From Zeimonas sediminis (GTDB taxonomy: Bacteria > Pseudomonadota > Gammaproteobacteria > Burkholderiales > Burkholderiaceae_E), in the NCBI RefSeq assembly GCF_023721795.1, contig NZ_JAMQYE010000001.1, forward strand, positions 310,001 to 374,000: a DNA stretch of 64,000 nucleotides, written 5' to 3'. Every line of letters begins with the position of its first letter. Positions within the stretch are counted from its first letter, which is position 1. The notes under the pieces were generated by a model that made no database searches, was not told the origin of the DNA, and saw nothing but the letters and a program-made list of their open reading frames with translations. The translations under genes and the position numbers were made by a program. Of this stretch, positions 29,922-41,371 are shown piece after piece.

Positions 29922-30692
29922 ATGCCCCGTTTTCCCAGCTCGACCCGCGAGGTCCCGGCCACCGGCCAGGTGCCGCGGCACGTCGCGATCATCATGGACG
30001 GCAACGGGCGCTGGGCCACGTCGCGGCACCTGCCCCGGGTGGCCGGCCATGCCCGCGGCGTCGACGCGGTGCGGCGCACCGTCGAGGCCTGTGCGCGCAA
30101 GGGCGTCGAGTACCTGACGCTCTTCGCGTTCAGCTCCGAGAACTGGCGGCGCCCGGCCGACGAGGTCTCGGTCCTGATGCGCCTGTTCATCACCGCGCTC
30201 GAGCGCGAGGTCGCGAAGCTCTGCGAGAACGGGATCCGGCTGCGGGTGGTCGGCGACACCAGCCGCTTCGAGCCGCGGCTGCGCGAGCTGATCGCCGAGG
30301 CCGAGGCGCGCACCGCCGGGAACGACCGGCTCGTGCTCAGCGTGGCGGCGAACTACGGCGGACGCTGGGACATCGTGCAGGCGACCCGAGCGCTGCTGGC
30401 CGCGCGCCCCGAGCTGGCCGCCGATCCCGGCGGCATCGACGAGGACGGCATCGCCGCGCACCTGGCCATGGCCTGGGCGCCCGAACCCGACCTGTTCATC
30501 CGCACCGGCGGCGAGCAGCGGATCAGCAACTTCCTGCTCTGGCAGCTGGCGTACACCGAACTCTATTTCACCGACACCTGGTGGCCCGACTTCGACGAGG
30601 CGGCGCTCGAGCGCGCCTTCGAGTCGTTCCGCGCGCGCGAGCGGCGCTTCGGCCGCACCAGCGCGCAGCTGGCCGCCAGCGAGCAGGGCTAG
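29922..30692 (+). CDS. uppS: Undecaprenyl diphosphate synthase
   Basis: Cis-prenyltransferase making the C55 lipid carrier for peptidoglycan and O-antigen. The 256-residue protein has [13 protein letters not shown] (catalytic Asp26), the GHARG segment, [14 protein letters not shown] and the C-terminal [27 protein letters not shown] split over the IPP-binding region. All substrate residues that can be judged are present. It starts the envelope-precursor part of the run, 10 bp before cdsA. Confidence 0.97.
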   Translation: MPRFPSSTREVPATGQVPRHVAIIMDGNGRWATSRHLPRVAGHARGVDAVRRTVEACARKGVEYLTLFAFSSENWRRPADEVSVLMRLFITALEREVAKLCENGIRLRVVGDTSRFEPRLRELIAEAEARTAGNDRLVLSVAANYGGRWDIVQATRALLAARPELAADPGGIDEDGIAAHLAMAWAPEPDLFIRTGGEQRISNFLLWQLAYTELYFTDTWWPDFDEAALERAFESFRARERRFGRTSAQLAASEQG

Positions 30693-30702
30693 CGCGGCCG
30701 CG

Positions 30703-31596
30703 ATGCTGCGACAGCGCGTCGTCACCGCCCTGGTGCTGCTGGCGGTCCTGCTGCCCACGATCTTCTGGTGGCCGGCCTGGACCTGGGCGGCGCTGACGCT
30801 GGCCTTCCTGTCGGTCGGCGCGCGCGAATGGGCGGGCCTGCTCGCGATCGTGGCGGCGCGCGCGGCCGGCAGCGAGCCCGCGGCAGGGGGGGCCGGACCG
30901 GCGCGCCGTGTCGGACGAGTCGCCTGGCCGACCGCCCTCGGCGTGCTCGCGATCGGCGTCGTCCTGCTCGCCTGGCGCTGGCTGGCCGGCTGGCCGGCAT
31001 GGCTGGCGCTGTCGGTTTCGGCCGCCGCCGCTGCCTGGTGGTGCCTGGCCGGCCCGGCCCGGCTGCGCGCCCATCGCGCCGAAGGCGGCGGCGCGGCGCT
31101 GGCTGCGGGGCTGCTGCTCGCCTGCTGGATCGCGCTGATCGAGCTCCACGCGATGGGCCCCGCGGTCCTGCTGGTGGCGATGGCGATCGTCTGGATCGCC
31201 GACATCGCCGCGTATTTCGTCGGGCGGGCGATCGGCCGGCGCAAGCTGGCGCCGCGCATCAGCCCCGGCAAGAGCTGGGAGGGTGCGGCCGGTGGCGCGC
31301 TGGCGGTCGTGGCCGCCGCCTGGGCGGTTTCGGCGCTTGCCGACGGCGGCCCGCTCGCGGCAAGCCTGCCCGCCAGGCTGTTCGACACGCTCGGCCCGGC
31401 GCTCGCGGTGCCGCTGTTCGTCGGGCTGGCGGCGCTGTCGGTCGTCGGCGATCTTCACGAGTCGCTGCTCAAGCGCGAAGCTGGCGTCAAGGACAGCGGT
31501 ACCCTGTTGCCAGGCCACGGCGGCGTGCTCGACCGGATCGACGCGCTGATCCCGGTCATGCCCGCGGCGCTGCTGCTGCACCGCCTGGCCGGCTGA
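30703..31596 (+). CDS. cdsA: Phosphatidate cytidylyltransferase
   Basis: Integral membrane enzyme that makes CDP-diacylglycerol from phosphatidate and CTP, the branch point to all phospholipids. The 297-residue protein has about seven or eight hydrophobic segments. The C-terminal signature lies within [24 protein letters not shown], with SPGKSWEG before it. It is the usual neighbour of uppS and dxr. Confidence 0.96.
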   Translation: MLRQRVVTALVLLAVLLPTIFWWPAWTWAALTLAFLSVGAREWAGLLAIVAARAAGSEPAAGGAGPARRVGRVAWPTALGVLAIGVVLLAWRWLAGWPAWLALSVSAAAAAWWCLAGPARLRAHRAEGGGAALAAGLLLACWIALIELHAMGPAVLLVAMAIVWIADIAAYFVGRAIGRRKLAPRISPGKSWEGAAGGALAVVAAAWAVSALADGGPLAASLPARLFDTLGPALAVPLFVGLAALSVVGDLHESLLKREAGVKDSGTLLPGHGGVLDRIDALIPVMPAALLLHRLAG

Positions 31597-31616
31597 TCCC
31601 GGCCCGGAACCTCGAG

Positions 31617-32792
31617 ATGATGAACCTCACGATCCTAGGCGCGACCGGCTCGATCGGGCAGAGCACCCTCGACGTGGTCGGACGCCACCCCGACCGCTAC
31701 CGCGTGTTCGCGCTGGGCGCGCTGCGCCAGCACGAGCGGCTGGCCGAGCAGTGCCTGCGCTTCGCCCCGCGTTACGCGGTGCTGGCCGACGAAGACGCGG
31801 CGCGCGTCCTGCGCGAGCGGCTCGCCACGGCGGGTTGCGGCACCGAGGTGCTGACCGGTCCGCGCGCCCTGGTCGAGGTGGCCGCGGCCGCCGAGGTCGA
31901 CGCGGTGATGGCGGCGATCGTCGGCGCGGCCGGGCTCGAGGCGGCGATCGCGGCCGGCCGGGCCGGCAAGCGGATCCTGCTGGCCAACAAGGAGTCGCTG
32001 GTGATGGCCGGCGAGGTGTTCCTGTCGGCCTGCGCGTCGGGCGGCGCCGCGGTGCTGCCGATCGACAGCGAGCACAACGCGGTCTTCCAGTGCCTGCCGG
32101 GCGGTCGCGCCGACGGGCCCGGCATCCGCCGCATCCTGCTGACCGCCTCGGGCGGCCCGTTCCGGCGGGCGAGCCTCGCGGAGATGGCGAAGGCCACGCC
32201 GGAGCAGGCCTGCGCCCACCCGAACTGGTCGATGGGCCGAAAGATCTCGGTCGATTCGGCGACGATGATGAACAAGGGCCTGGAGCTGATCGAGGCCCAT
32301 TACCTGTTCGGCCTGCCGGGCTCCCGGCTCGAGGTCGTCGTGCACCCGCAGAGCATCGTGCACTCGCTGGTCGAGTACGCCGACGGCTCGATGCTCGCGC
32401 AGCTCGGCAACCCGGACATGCGCACGCCGATCGCGCACGCGCTGGCGCATCCGGAGCGGATCGACAGCGGCGTGGCCCCGCTCGAGCTGGCGCGCATCGG
32501 CAGGCTGGATTTCGAGGAACCCGACATGGAACGCTTCCCCTGCCTGGGGCTCGCCCACCAGGCGCTGGACGCCGGCGGCGGCGCGCCCTGCGTGCTGAAC
32601 GCCGCCAACGAGGTCGCGGTCGAGGCCTTCCTGGCCCGCCGGATCGCCTTCACCGGCATCGCCGAGCTCAACGCCCGGGTCCTCGACGCCCTCGGGGCAC
32701 GGCCGGCCGGCGCCGACGTCGACTCGGTGCTCGCGCTCGACCGCGACAGCCGTCGCGCCGCCGCCGCGCTGCTCGAGGAGGTCGCCGCATGA
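31617..32792 (+). CDS. dxr: 1-deoxy-D-xylulose-5-phosphate reductoisomerase
   Basis: Converts DXP to MEP with NADPH, the committed step of the non-mevalonate isoprenoid route that feeds uppS. The 391-residue protein has the N-terminal [13 protein letters not shown] Rossmann motif, the NKESLV segment, the metal-binding DSEHNA motif, and SGGPFRR and [21 protein letters not shown] split around the flexible active-site loop. Two ATGs lie in tandem at 31617 and 31620; the first is given. The stop overlaps the rseP start as ATGA. Confidence 0.97.
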   Translation: MMNLTILGATGSIGQSTLDVVGRHPDRYRVFALGALRQHERLAEQCLRFAPRYAVLADEDAARVLRERLATAGCGTEVLTGPRALVEVAAAAEVDAVMAAIVGAAGLEAAIAAGRAGKRILLANKESLVMAGEVFLSACASGGAAVLPIDSEHNAVFQCLPGGRADGPGIRRILLTASGGPFRRASLAEMAKATPEQACAHPNWSMGRKISVDSATMMNKGLELIEAHYLFGLPGSRLEVVVHPQSIVHSLVEYADGSMLAQLGNPDMRTPIAHALAHPERIDSGVAPLELARIGRLDFEEPDMERFPCLGLAHQALDAGGGAPCVLNAANEVAVEAFLARRIAFTGIAELNARVLDALGARPAGADVDSVLALDRDSRRAAAALLEEVAA

Positions 32793-34153
32793 CGGGCCTG
32801 CAGACGCTGATCGCCTTCCTGGCCGCGCTCACGCTGCTGATCTTCGTCCACGAGCTCGGCCACTACCTGGTCGCGCGCTGGTGCGGGGTCAAGGTGCTGC
32901 GCTTCTCGATCGGCTTCGGCAAGCCGCTGCTGCGCTGGCACGTCGGGAAGGACCGCACCGAGTGGACGCTGGCCGCGATCCCGCTCGGCGGCTACGTGCG
33001 AATGCTCGACGAGCGCGAGTCCGACGCGCCGATCGAGCCGGCCGAGCTGTCGCGGGCCTTCAGCCGCAAGTCGCTGCCCCAGCGCTCGGCGATCGTCGCC
33101 GCCGGCCCGCTGGCCAATTTCCTGCTGGCGATCCTTCTCTACGCGATCCTCGGCTGGGTCGGCGTCGACGAACCCGCGCCGATCGTCGATCGCCCGGCCG
33201 CCGAGACGCCGGCGGCCCGCGCCGGGCTCGAGCGCGGCGACCGGATCCTGTCCGTCGACGGCGGCGAGGTCCGCTCGTGGAACGAACTGCGGCTGGCGCT
33301 GCTCGAGCCGGTCATCGAGCGGCGCGTCACGCAACTGGCGGTCCGTCCCGAGGCGGGCGGCTCGCCCGGCGCGGTCGCTCTCGATCTCTCCGGGCTTTCG
33401 GAGCGCGACGCCGAGCGCGACTTCCTCGGCCTGGCCGGCCTTCGGCTCGCCTCGGGCAAGGTGGTCGTGGGCTCGCTCGTCGAAGGCGGCGCCGCGCTGC
33501 GCGGCGGTCTGGCCACCGGCGACGAGCTGGTGTCGGTCGACGGCGCGCCGATCGGCCGGGCAACCGACCTGATCGACGCGGTCAAGGCGAACCCCGGGCG
33601 CGAGATCCGCGTCGTGGTGCGGCGCGGCGCCGACGAGATCACGCTGCCGATCGTGCCGCAGCCGGTGGCCGGCGAGGGCGCCGACGAAGGCCGCACGATC
33701 GGCCGGATCGGTGCCGCGCTGCAGGACCGGGTCCGGATGGAGACGCTGCGCTACGGCCCGCTCGAGTCGCTGTGGCGGGGGGCCGTGCAGACCTGGGACA
33801 TGTCGGTGTTCACGCTGCGCATGCTCGGCAAGATGCTGACCGGCGAGCTGTCGATCCGCAACCTGAGCGGTCCGGTCACGATCGCCGACCTGGCGGGCCA
33901 GTCGGCGCGGGTCGGCTGGTTCGCCTACCTGAGCTTCCTGGCGCTGATCAGCATCAGCCTGGGCGTGCTGAACCTGCTGCCTGTGCCGGTGCTCGACGGG
34001 GGGCATTTGGTATATTACGGACTCGAGGCGGTGAAGGGTCGTCCGCTGTCCGAACGCTTCATCGTCGTCACGCAGAAAGCCGGCCTGGCAGTCATCATGC
34101 TGATGATGGTCGTGGCCCTCTTCAACGACATCAGTCGCCTGATCGGTTCCTGA
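32789..34153 (+). CDS. rseP: RIP metalloprotease RseP (site-2 protease)
   Basis: Inner-membrane zinc protease that cleaves anti-sigma-E factor and signal-peptide remnants in the envelope stress pathway. The 454-residue protein has the zinc motif H21-E-L-G-H25 in the first membrane helix, two PDZ domains in the periplasmic region (about residues 110-290), and the C-terminal [11 protein letters not shown] motif with the third zinc ligand. It directly precedes bamA, matching its link to outer-membrane protein quality control. Confidence 0.97.
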   Translation: MTGLQTLIAFLAALTLLIFVHELGHYLVARWCGVKVLRFSIGFGKPLLRWHVGKDRTEWTLAAIPLGGYVRMLDERESDAPIEPAELSRAFSRKSLPQRSAIVAAGPLANFLLAILLYAILGWVGVDEPAPIVDRPAAETPAARAGLERGDRILSVDGGEVRSWNELRLALLEPVIERRVTQLAVRPEAGGSPGAVALDLSGLSERDAERDFLGLAGLRLASGKVVVGSLVEGGAALRGGLATGDELVSVDGAPIGRATDLIDAVKANPGREIRVVVRRGADEITLPIVPQPVAGEGADEGRTIGRIGAALQDRVRMETLRYGPLESLWRGAVQTWDMSVFTLRMLGKMLTGELSIRNLSGPVTIADLAGQSARVGWFAYLSFLALISISLGVLNLLPVPVLDGGHLVYYGLEAVKGRPLSERFIVVTQKAGLAVIMLMMVVALFNDISRLIGS

Positions 34154-34156
34154 TCC

Positions 34157-36493
34157 ATGCTCTTGCAACGTCGCCGCCCGCGGCGCGGCCGCAGCGCGGT
34201 GCGTCTGGCGATCGCGTCGGCCGTCGCGCTCGTCCTCGCACGCGCGGCCTTCGCCTTCGATCCCTTCGTCGTCCGTGACATCCGCATCGAGGGCGTGCAG
34301 CGCACCGAGCCGGGCACGGTCTTCAGCTACCTGCCGGTCAAGGTTGGCGACCGGCTGACCGAGGACGGCGCGTCCGAGGCGGTGCGGGCGCTGTTCGCCA
34401 CCGGCTTCTTCCGCGACGTCCGCCTCGAGGTCGAGGGCGACGTCCTGGTCGTCTACGTCGAGGAGCGTCCGGCGATCGCCTCGGTCTCGATCGTCGGCGC
34501 CAAGGAGTTCGACGAGGAGACCCTCAAGCGCGTGCTGCGCGACCAGGGGCTCGGCGAGTCGCGGATCTTCGATCGCAGCGTGCTCGAGCGCGCCGAGCAG
34601 GAGCTCAAGCGCCAGTACCTCGCGCGCGGCCGCTACGCGGCGAGCGTCACGTCCACGATCACGCCGCTGGAGCGCAACCGGGTCGGGATCGTCCTGACCA
34701 TCGACGAGGGCGAGGTGGCCCGGATCGGGGCGATCCGCTTCGTCGGCAACAAGGCCTTCACCGAGAAGCAGCTTCTCGAGGAGATGAGGCTCACCACGCC
34801 GAACTGGTTCACCTGGTACTCGAAGGCCGACCAGTATTCGCGCGAGAAGTTCGCCGGCGACCTGGAAGCGCTGCGCTCCTTCTATCTCGATCGCGGGTAC
34901 CTCGAGTTCGAGGTGCAGTCCACGCAGGTGTCGATCACGCCCGATCGCGAGCGGGTCGAGCTGACGATCTCGGTGCGCGAGGGCGAGCAGTTCCGGGTCT
35001 CGGGCGTGAGCTTCGGCGGCACGCTGCTGGGGCGCGAGGCCGAGTTCGCCGAGCTGGTCGCGCTGAAGCCCGGCGACGTCTTCTCGGGCGCCAGGCTGAC
35101 CGAGTCCACCCGGCGGATCTCGGACCGCCTCGGCCAGCTCGGCTACGCCTTCGCGAACGTCAACGCGGTCCCGAGCGTCGACCGCGAGAAGCGCGAGGTC
35201 TCGTTCGAGATCCTCGTCGACCCGGCCCGCCGGGCCTACGTGCGCCGCATCAACATCACGGGCAACTCCCGCACGCGCGACGAGGTGATCCGGCGCGAGC
35301 TGCGCCAGTACGAGGACGCCTGGTACGACGCGAACAAGATCCGCCTGTCGCGCGAGCGGGTCAGCCGGCTCGGCTACTTCACCGACGTGCGGATCGACAC
35401 GCAGCCGGTGCCCGACGCGCCCGACCAGGTCGACCTGAACGTGGTGGTCACCGAGCAGCCGACCGGCAACGTGACCTTCGGCGTCGGTTTCTCGAGCACT
35501 GAGAAGGTGATCCTCTCGGCTTCGCTGAACCAGCAGAACTTCATGGGCACGGGCAAGTCGCTCGGGCTGAACATCAACACCAGCAAGCTGTTCCGGACCG
35601 TCGCGGTCTCGTATTCCGATCCCTACTTCACGCCCGACGGCGTGAGCCGCTCCTTCGACCTGTACACGCGCACCTACAACGCCAGCGAGCTCGACCTCGG
35701 CGACTACCGGATCCGCTCCAGCGGGATCGGCCTGCGGTTCGGCGTCCCCTACACCGAGCACGACCGGATCTCCTTCGGCATGGTCGCCGAGCGCAACGAG
35801 GTCAAGCTCGGCGCGCTGGCACCGGACCGCTACATCCAGCAGGTCGCCGATTTCGGCGAGTCGGCCAACGCGCTGCTGGCGGTCGCCGGCTGGAGCCGCG
35901 ACACCCGCGACAGCGCGCTGATCCCGACTCGCGGCCGCCTGCAGTCGGCGTCGGTCGACGTCACGCTGCCTGTCGGCGACCTTCGCTACTGGCGCGCGAT
36001 CTACAAGCAGGAGTGGTACTACCCGCTCAGCCGCGACTACACGATCGCGCTGTACGGCGACATCGGCGTCGGCGACTCCTTCGGCGGCGTGCCCTACCCG
36101 CTGTTCAAGAACTTCTACGCGGGCGGCATCGGCTCGGTGCGCGGCTACTATCCGTCGTCCCTCGGCCCGAAGGACACCGAGCAGCTGCTCAGCGGCGGCA
36201 CCCGGCTGGTGCCGCTGGGCGGGCAGTCCCGGCTCGTGGGCAGCGCGGAGTTCATCTTCCCCTTGCCCGGCACCGGCAGCGACCGCTCGATCCGTTCCTT
36301 CGTGTTCCTCGACGCGGGCAACGTCTTCAGCGACACCTCGATCGACCTGGGCGAGCTTCGCTACTCCACCGGCGTGGGCCTGAACTGGTTGTCGCCGATC
36401 GGTCCGCTGAAGCTCAGCATCGCCTATCCGCTGAACAAGGAAACCGGCGACCGCACCCAGCGCCTGCAGTTCCAGATCGGGACCGGTTTCTGA
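34157..36493 (+). CDS. bamA: Outer membrane protein assembly factor BamA
   Basis: Central Omp85 subunit of the beta-barrel assembly machine. The 778-residue precursor has an N-terminal basic and hydrophobic signal (cleavage near ARAAFA at residues ~29-34), five POTRA repeats (to about residue 420; the first begins FVVRDIRIEGVQRTEPGTV) and a 16-strand barrel. The loop-6 motif VRGY is in GGIGSVRGYYPSSLGP and the chain ends in Phe as expected for outer-membrane proteins. It begins 3 bp after the rseP stop and is followed by skp. Confidence 0.98.
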   Translation: MLLQRRRPRRGRSAVRLAIASAVALVLARAAFAFDPFVVRDIRIEGVQRTEPGTVFSYLPVKVGDRLTEDGASEAVRALFATGFFRDVRLEVEGDVLVVYVEERPAIASVSIVGAKEFDEETLKRVLRDQGLGESRIFDRSVLERAEQELKRQYLARGRYAASVTSTITPLERNRVGIVLTIDEGEVARIGAIRFVGNKAFTEKQLLEEMRLTTPNWFTWYSKADQYSREKFAGDLEALRSFYLDRGYLEFEVQSTQVSITPDRERVELTISVREGEQFRVSGVSFGGTLLGREAEFAELVALKPGDVFSGARLTESTRRISDRLGQLGYAFANVNAVPSVDREKREVSFEILVDPARRAYVRRINITGNSRTRDEVIRRELRQYEDAWYDANKIRLSRERVSRLGYFTDVRIDTQPVPDAPDQVDLNVVVTEQPTGNVTFGVGFSSTEKVILSASLNQQNFMGTGKSLGLNINTSKLFRTVAVSYSDPYFTPDGVSRSFDLYTRTYNASELDLGDYRIRSSGIGLRFGVPYTEHDRISFGMVAERNEVKLGALAPDRYIQQVADFGESANALLAVAGWSRDTRDSALIPTRGRLQSASVDVTLPVGDLRYWRAIYKQEWYYPLSRDYTIALYGDIGVGDSFGGVPYPLFKNFYAGGIGSVRGYYPSSLGPKDTEQLLSGGTRLVPLGGQSRLVGSAEFIFPLPGTGSDRSIRSFVFLDAGNVFSDTSIDLGELRYSTGVGLNWLSPIGPLKLSIAYPLNKETGDRTQRLQFQIGTGF

Positions 36494-36595
36494 CCGAGCC
36501 GGCGGGCTTGCCGCGCCCTGGCGCCCGCCGGGGCGCGCCTGGCTTCTGTGCGACAATGTCCTTTTGACAGGACGAGAGTCCAGGGACCATCGTCG

Positions 36596-37123
36596 ATGAA
36601 GATTGGAATGCCGTCGTCCAGACTTCCGAAGATCGCCGCGGCCGCCTTGCTCGCGGTGTCGGCCACCTTCGCCTTCGCCCAGGACAGCATGCGGATCGGC
36701 TTCGTCAGCACCGAGCGCATCCTGCGCGACGCGGCGCCCGCCAAGGCCGCCCAGCAGAAGCTCGAGCAGGAGTTCAGCCGGCGCGAGAAGGAGCTGCAGG
36801 AGATGGCGGCGCGGCTCAAGTCGATGGGCGAGCGTCTCGAGCGCGACGCGGCGGTCATGTCCGAGAGCGACCGGCAGCGCCGCCAGCGCGAGTACGCCGA
36901 CGTGGAGAAGGACTTCCAGCGCAAGCAGCGCGAGTTCCGCGAAGACCTGAACCAGCGCCGCAACGAGGAACTGTCCCAGGTGATCGAGAAGGCCAACCGG
37001 GTGATCAAGCAGATCGCCGAGCAGGAGAAGTACGACATCATCCTGCAGGAAGCCGTGTTCGCCAGCCCGCGTGTCGACATCACGGAAAAGGTGTTGCGCG
37101 CGCTCGCGTCGGGCGGCAAGTGA
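36596..37123 (+). CDS. skp: Periplasmic chaperone Skp/OmpH
   Basis: Trimeric jellyfish-shaped chaperone that holds outer-membrane proteins on the way to BamA. The 175-residue precursor has a signal peptide ending near ATFAFAQ (residue ~26), then [11 protein letters not shown], the conserved first strand, and a long charged coiled coil (about 45-145) rich in Arg, Glu and Gln. The ATG at 36596 is used since it gives a proper signal peptide; an in-frame ATG at 36548 would add a polar stretch. A 9-bp GC stem (36499-36507 with 36523-36531) lies between bamA and skp. Confidence 0.94.
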   Translation: MKIGMPSSRLPKIAAAALLAVSATFAFAQDSMRIGFVSTERILRDAAPAKAAQQKLEQEFSRREKELQEMAARLKSMGERLERDAAVMSESDRQRRQREYADVEKDFQRKQREFREDLNQRRNEELSQVIEKANRVIKQIAEQEKYDIILQEAVFASPRVDITEKVLRALASGGK

Positions 37124-37157
37124 AGCCCGGCTCTGCGGCAACGCGGGGCCCGCAGCC

Positions 37158-38213
37158 ATGGAACTGAATCCCGGTCTCAGCCTCGCAGCAGCGGCCGGGA
37201 TCGCCGGGGCACGCATCCTGCGTGGCGATCCCGCGCTGGCCATCCGCGGGCTGGCCACGCTGGGGTCAGCCGGCAGCGCCGATCTCTCCTTCCTTTCCGA
37301 TTCACGCTACGCGTCGCAAGCGGCGATGACCGCCGCGGGGGCGGTCATCGCCCGCGAGGCCGACGTTCAGGTGCTGCCGGCGGGCTGCGCCGTGCTGGCC
37401 ACCGACGATCCGTATCTCGCCTTCGCCCGGCTCGCCCGCGAGATCGAGTCGCGCCTGCGGCCGCCGCAAGCCGGCGGCCGGCATCCTTCGGCCGTGGTCG
37501 CCGGCGACGCGCGCATCGGCGCGGGCGTGGCGATCGGCGCGCACGCGGTGATCGGCCCGGGCGCCCGGATCGGCGACCGCGCCTCGATCGGCGCGCATTC
37601 GGTGATCGGGGCCGGGGTCTCGATCGGCGACGGCACCGTGCTACATCCGCGGGTCACCGTGTACGACGGCTGCACGATCGGGGCGCGCTGCATCGTTCAC
37701 GCTGGCGCGGTGATCGGCGCCGACGGCTTCGGCTTCGCGCCCGCTGCCGGGCGCTGGGAGAAGATCCCGCAGCTCGGCTCGGTGCGCATCGGCGACGACG
37801 TCGAGATCGGCGCGAACACCACGATCGACCGCGGCGCGCTCGACGACACGGTCATCGGCGACGGCTGCAAGCTCGACAACCAGATCCAGATCGGCCACAA
37901 CGTGCGGATCGGCGAGCACAGCGCGCTGGCCGGCTGCGTCGGCGTGGCGGGCAGCGCGGTCATCGGGCGCCGGTGCCGGATCGGCGGGGGCGCGGGAATC
38001 CTCGGGCACCTGGAGATCTGCGACGACGTGACGGTCTCGGCCATGAGCCTGGTCACGCGTTCGATCCGCAGGCCGGGTTTCTACTCGGGGGTGTTCCCGT
38101 TGATGGACAATGCCGACTGGGAGCGCTCGGCTGCCGTGCTGCGGCGGCTGCCCGAACTGCGCGCGCGGCTGCGCAGGCTGGAAAGAAACGACGACGAGGA
38201 ACCCATCCGATGA
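37158..38213 (+). CDS. lpxD: UDP-3-O-acylglucosamine N-acyltransferase
   Basis: Third step of lipid A synthesis: adds a 3-hydroxyacyl chain to the 2-amino group. The 351-residue protein has an N-terminal uridine-binding domain (about 1-105, with [13 protein letters not shown]), a left-handed beta-helix of hexapeptide repeats (about 110-320) and a C-terminal helix. The catalytic His lies in the [16 protein letters not shown] segment. The stop overlaps the fabZ start as ATGA. Confidence 0.97.
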   Translation: MELNPGLSLAAAAGIAGARILRGDPALAIRGLATLGSAGSADLSFLSDSRYASQAAMTAAGAVIAREADVQVLPAGCAVLATDDPYLAFARLAREIESRLRPPQAGGRHPSAVVAGDARIGAGVAIGAHAVIGPGARIGDRASIGAHSVIGAGVSIGDGTVLHPRVTVYDGCTIGARCIVHAGAVIGADGFGFAPAAGRWEKIPQLGSVRIGDDVEIGANTTIDRGALDDTVIGDGCKLDNQIQIGHNVRIGEHSALAGCVGVAGSAVIGRRCRIGGGAGILGHLEICDDVTVSAMSLVTRSIRRPGFYSGVFPLMDNADWERSAAVLRRLPELRARLRRLERNDDEEPIR

Positions 38214-38761
38214 CAGCCATGGACATTCGCGCCATTCTCGAACACCTGCCGCATCGCTACCCGTTCCTGCTCGTCGACCGGGTGCTCGAGCTGGAGAAGG
38301 GCAAGCGCATCGTCGCGATCAAGAACGTGACGATCAACGAACCGTACTTCACCGGGCATTTCCCCTACCTTCCGGTGATGCCGGGCGTGCTGCAGATCGA
38401 GGCGCTGGCCCAGGCAGCCGGCATCCTGTCGTTCCAGACGATGGGCCGCGTGTCGGACGAGAGCTCGGTCTACTACTTCGTCGGCGTCGACAACGCGCGC
38501 TTCAAGCGGCCGGTGGGCCCTGGCGACCAGCTCAGGCTCGAGGTCGAGATCGTGCGGATCGCCCGCTCGATCTGGAAGTACGCCGGCCGCACCACGGTCG
38601 ACGGCCAGCTCTGCGCCGAGGCCGAGCTGATGTGCACGCTGCGCGAGATCGGCGCGCCCAACGGTCCGCAAGGCGCCAACGGCCGGCAAGGCGCCGGCGG
38701 CCCGGCGGGCGACAACGCCCCGGCGGGCGCCGGGGGCGCCGGACCGGCCGCCTCGGCCTGA
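38210..38761 (+). CDS. fabZ: 3-hydroxyacyl-ACP dehydratase with a low-complexity tail
   Basis: Dehydrates 3-hydroxyacyl-ACP in fatty acid elongation, competing with LpxA/LpxD for hydroxyacyl-ACP. The hot-dog fold has the catalytic pair His50 ([12 protein letters not shown]) and Glu64, with the correct 14-residue spacing. FabZ is normally ~145-150 residues; here the fold ends near residue 147 and a Gly/Ala/Pro/Asn/Gln-rich tail of about 36 residues follows ([15 protein letters not shown] and on). The ATG at 38210 overlaps lpxD; a second ATG three codons later is also possible. Confidence 0.96.
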   Translation: MTAMDIRAILEHLPHRYPFLLVDRVLELEKGKRIVAIKNVTINEPYFTGHFPYLPVMPGVLQIEALAQAAGILSFQTMGRVSDESSVYYFVGVDNARFKRPVGPGDQLRLEVEIVRIARSIWKYAGRTTVDGQLCAEAELMCTLREIGAPNGPQGANGRQGAGGPAGDNAPAGAGGAGPAASA

Positions 38762-38777
38762 GCGGGGAGGGGCGGCA

Positions 38778-39593
38778 ATGGGCGGCACGGCCCGCATCCA
38801 TCCGACCGCGGCCGTCGATCCGGCGGCCGAGCTCGACTCGTCGGTCGAGGTCGGCGCCTACTCGGTGATCGGGGCGGGCGTCCGGATCGGCGCGAACACC
38901 CGGATCGGGCCGCACGTCGTCGTCGAGGGCCCGACCACGATCGGCAGCGACAACCGCATCTTCCAGTTCGCGTCGATCGGCGCCGCGCCGCAGGACAAGA
39001 AGTACGCCGGCGAGCCGACCTCGCTCGAGATCGGCAACGGCAACACGATCCGCGAGTTCGTCACGATCAACCGCGGCACCGTGCAGGACCGCGGCACCAC
39101 CACGCTGGGCCACGACAACTGGATCATGGCCTACGTGCACATCGCGCACGACTGCCTGATCGGCGACCACACGATCTTCGCGAACACCACCAACCTGGCC
39201 GGCCACGTGCAGGTCGGCGACTGGGTCATCCTCGGCGGCTGTACCCAGGTGCACCAGTTCTGCAAGATCGGCGCGCACGCGATGACCGGCGTCAGCACGG
39301 TGGTGCTGCACGACGTCCCGCCCTTCGTCATGGCCTCGGGCAACACCGCGCAGGCGCACGGCATCAATTCCGAGGGGCTGCGGCGGCGCGGCTTCTCGGC
39401 CGGGCGCATCGCCGCGATCCGGCGCGCCTACCGCACGCTGTACAAGTCCGGCCACACGCTGCAGGAGGCGATCGCCGCGCTGCGCGCCGGGGCTTCGGGC
39501 CCGGCCGGCGAGCCGCGCGCCGAGGAAGGCTCTGCGGACGTCGCGATGCTGGCCGCCTTCCTCGAAGGCGTGAGCCGCGGCATCGTGCGCTGA
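38778..39593 (+). CDS. lpxA: UDP-N-acetylglucosamine acyltransferase
   Basis: First step of lipid A synthesis: transfers a 3-hydroxyacyl chain to the 3-OH of UDP-GlcNAc. The 271-residue trimer subunit has the left-handed beta-helix (about 6-190) with repeats such as [19 protein letters not shown] and catalytic His in [11 protein letters not shown], then a C-terminal helical domain. The acyl-chain ruler residues cannot be judged by eye. It follows fabZ by 16 bp. Confidence 0.97.
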   Translation: MGGTARIHPTAAVDPAAELDSSVEVGAYSVIGAGVRIGANTRIGPHVVVEGPTTIGSDNRIFQFASIGAAPQDKKYAGEPTSLEIGNGNTIREFVTINRGTVQDRGTTTLGHDNWIMAYVHIAHDCLIGDHTIFANTTNLAGHVQVGDWVILGGCTQVHQFCKIGAHAMTGVSTVVLHDVPPFVMASGNTAQAHGINSEGLRRRGFSAGRIAAIRRAYRTLYKSGHTLQEAIAALRAGASGPAGEPRAEEGSADVAMLAAFLEGVSRGIVR

Positions 39594-39606
39594 CGGTCGG
39601 GCAACC

Positions 39607-40758
39607 ATGGCGGGACTGAGCGTCGGCATGGTGGCCGGCGAGGCCTCCGGCGACCTGCTCGCCGCCGCGGTTCTCGACGGCCTGGCGGCGCGGGCCGGCA
39701 CGCTGCAGGCGCGGGGCATAGGCGGGCCCCGGATGCAGGAGCGCGGCTTCGATGCCTGGTGGACGATCGACGCGCTTTCGGTGAACGGCTACATCGAGGT
39801 GCTGCGCGAATATCCGCGCCTGAAGCGGATGCGAGACTCGCTGCGCGAGCGCCTGATCGACTGGCGCCCCGACGTCTTCGTCGGCGTCGACGCCCCCGAC
39901 TTCAACCTCGACCTCGAGGCGGCGCTGCGCGGCCGCGGCATCCGCACGGTCCACTTCATCGGGCCGTCGATCTGGGCCTGGCGCGGCGAGCGGATCGAGA
40001 AGATCCGGCGCGCGGCCGACCACGTGCTGCTCGTCTTCCCGTTCGAGGAGGAGATCTACCGCGAGGCCGGCATTCCCGCCACCTACGTCGGGCATCCGCT
40101 CGCCGACCGCATTCCCGAGCACACCGACGCCGAGGCGGCGCGCCGCGCCCTCGGCCTGTTCCCCGGCGGCGGCCCGGTCGTCGCGCTGCTGCCGGGCAGC
40201 CGGCGCGGCGAGGTCGAGCGGCTCGGTCCGGACTTCCTGCGCACCGCGGCCTGGCTGCACGTTCGGCGGCCCGACATCCGCTTCCTGCTGCCCGCCGCGA
40301 ACGACCGGCTCTTCGAGCGGCTGCGCGAAATGATCTCGCTGCTCAAGCTGCCCCCGACACTGCCGCTGACCCTGGTGAGCGGCCGCTCGCACGAGGTGAT
40401 CGCGGCGGCCGACACGGTGCTGGTGGCCAGCGGCACCGCCACGCTCGAGGTCGCGCTGATGCGCAAGCCGATGGTGATCGCCTACCGGCTGGCCTGGCTC
40501 AGCTACCGGATCATGCGGCGGATGGCCTACCTGCCCTGGATCGGCCTGCCCAACATCCTGTGTCGGGATTTCGTCGTGCCCGAGTTCGTGCAGGGCGCGG
40601 TGAAGCCCGACGCGCTAGGCGCGGCGCTGCTGCGCCAGCTCGACGACGACGCAGCCCGCGCGTCGATCGCAGGCCGCTTCGCGGACCTGCACGGCCAGCT
40701 GCGGCGCGACTGCGCGTCGCGCGCGGCCGAGCGCATCCTCGAGCTCGGGCGTGGCTGA
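39607..40758 (+). CDS. lpxB: Lipid-A-disaccharide synthase
   Basis: GT19 glycosyltransferase that joins UDP-2,3-diacylglucosamine and lipid X. The 383-residue protein has the N-terminal [13 protein letters not shown] motif, the central [14 protein letters not shown] and LPGSRRGEV motifs, and [12 protein letters not shown] before KPMVIAYR in the donor-binding region. It has a GT-B fold and acts at the inner face of the inner membrane. The last 8 bases overlap rnhB. Confidence 0.97.
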   Translation: MAGLSVGMVAGEASGDLLAAAVLDGLAARAGTLQARGIGGPRMQERGFDAWWTIDALSVNGYIEVLREYPRLKRMRDSLRERLIDWRPDVFVGVDAPDFNLDLEAALRGRGIRTVHFIGPSIWAWRGERIEKIRRAADHVLLVFPFEEEIYREAGIPATYVGHPLADRIPEHTDAEAARRALGLFPGGGPVVALLPGSRRGEVERLGPDFLRTAAWLHVRRPDIRFLLPAANDRLFERLREMISLLKLPPTLPLTLVSGRSHEVIAAADTVLVASGTATLEVALMRKPMVIAYRLAWLSYRIMRRMAYLPWIGLPNILCRDFVVPEFVQGAVKPDALGAALLRQLDDDAARASIAGRFADLHGQLRRDCASRAAERILELGRG

Positions 40759-41371
40759 GCGGCGCGCCCCGGCCGGCCAGCTCGCGCTGGCGCTGCCCGC
40801 GCTCGAGGGCCCGGTCTGCGGGGTCGACGAGGCCGGCCGCGGGCCGCTCGCCGGGCCGGTCTACGCGGCCGCGGTGGTGCTCGATCCGTCCGCCCCGATC
40901 GACGGCCTGCGCGACTCCAAGGCGCTGTCGGCCGGCGCCCGCGAGGCGCTGTTCGAGCTGATCCGCGAGCGGGCGCTGTCCTGGTCGATCGCGAGCGCCA
41001 GCGCGGCCGAGATCGACGCGCTGAACATCCTGCAGGCCACGATGCTGGCGATGCGGCGCGCGGTCGAGGGCCTCGGCCTGCAGCCGGCGCTAGCCAGGGT
41101 CGACGGCAATCGCGCGCCGCCGCTGGCCTGCGCGGTCGAGACGCTGGTGCGAGGCGACGCGCTCGACCCGGCCATCTCGGCGGCGTCGATCCTCGCCAAG
41201 TGCGCCCGCGACGCGGCGATGGCCGAGCTGCACCTGCGCTACCCGCAGTACCGCTTCGACCTGCACAAGGGCTACCCGACCGCGCAGCACCTGTCGCTGC
41301 TGCGGCAGCACGGCCCTTGCGTCGAGCATCGACGCAGCTTCGGCCCGGTGCGCCGCCTGGAGGCGCGATGA
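40751..41371 (+). CDS. rnhB: Ribonuclease HII
   Basis: Removes ribonucleotides and RNA primers from DNA. The 206-residue protein has the catalytic [14 protein letters not shown] motif (Asp26, Glu27), the DSKALS segment, a VDGN motif and the later [12 protein letters not shown]-like segment with the remaining acidic ligand. The GTG start at 40751 lies within the end of lpxB, so translation is probably coupled. It is a standard member of the lpxA-lpxB-rnhB string. Confidence 0.95.
   Translation: MAERRAPAGQLALALPALEGPVCGVDEAGRGPLAGPVYAAAVVLDPSAPIDGLRDSKALSAGAREALFELIRERALSWSIASASAAEIDALNILQATMLAMRRAVEGLGLQPALARVDGNRAPPLACAVETLVRGDALDPAISAASILAKCARDAAMAELHLRYPQYRFDLHKGYPTAQHLSLLRQHGPCVEHRRSFGPVRRLEAR

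Noticed and set aside
36564-36569. Perfect TTGACA upstream of skp, first taken as a -35
   Set aside because: No -10-like hexamer is found 16-18 bp downstream, and the following bases are the ribosome-binding region of skp.
32300-37258. A 1652-codon open frame on the minus strand opposite dxr, rseP, bamA and skp
   Set aside because: It is antisense to five well-identified genes, its composition is that of GC-rich shadow frames (Arg, Ala, Gly, Asp), and no domain is seen.
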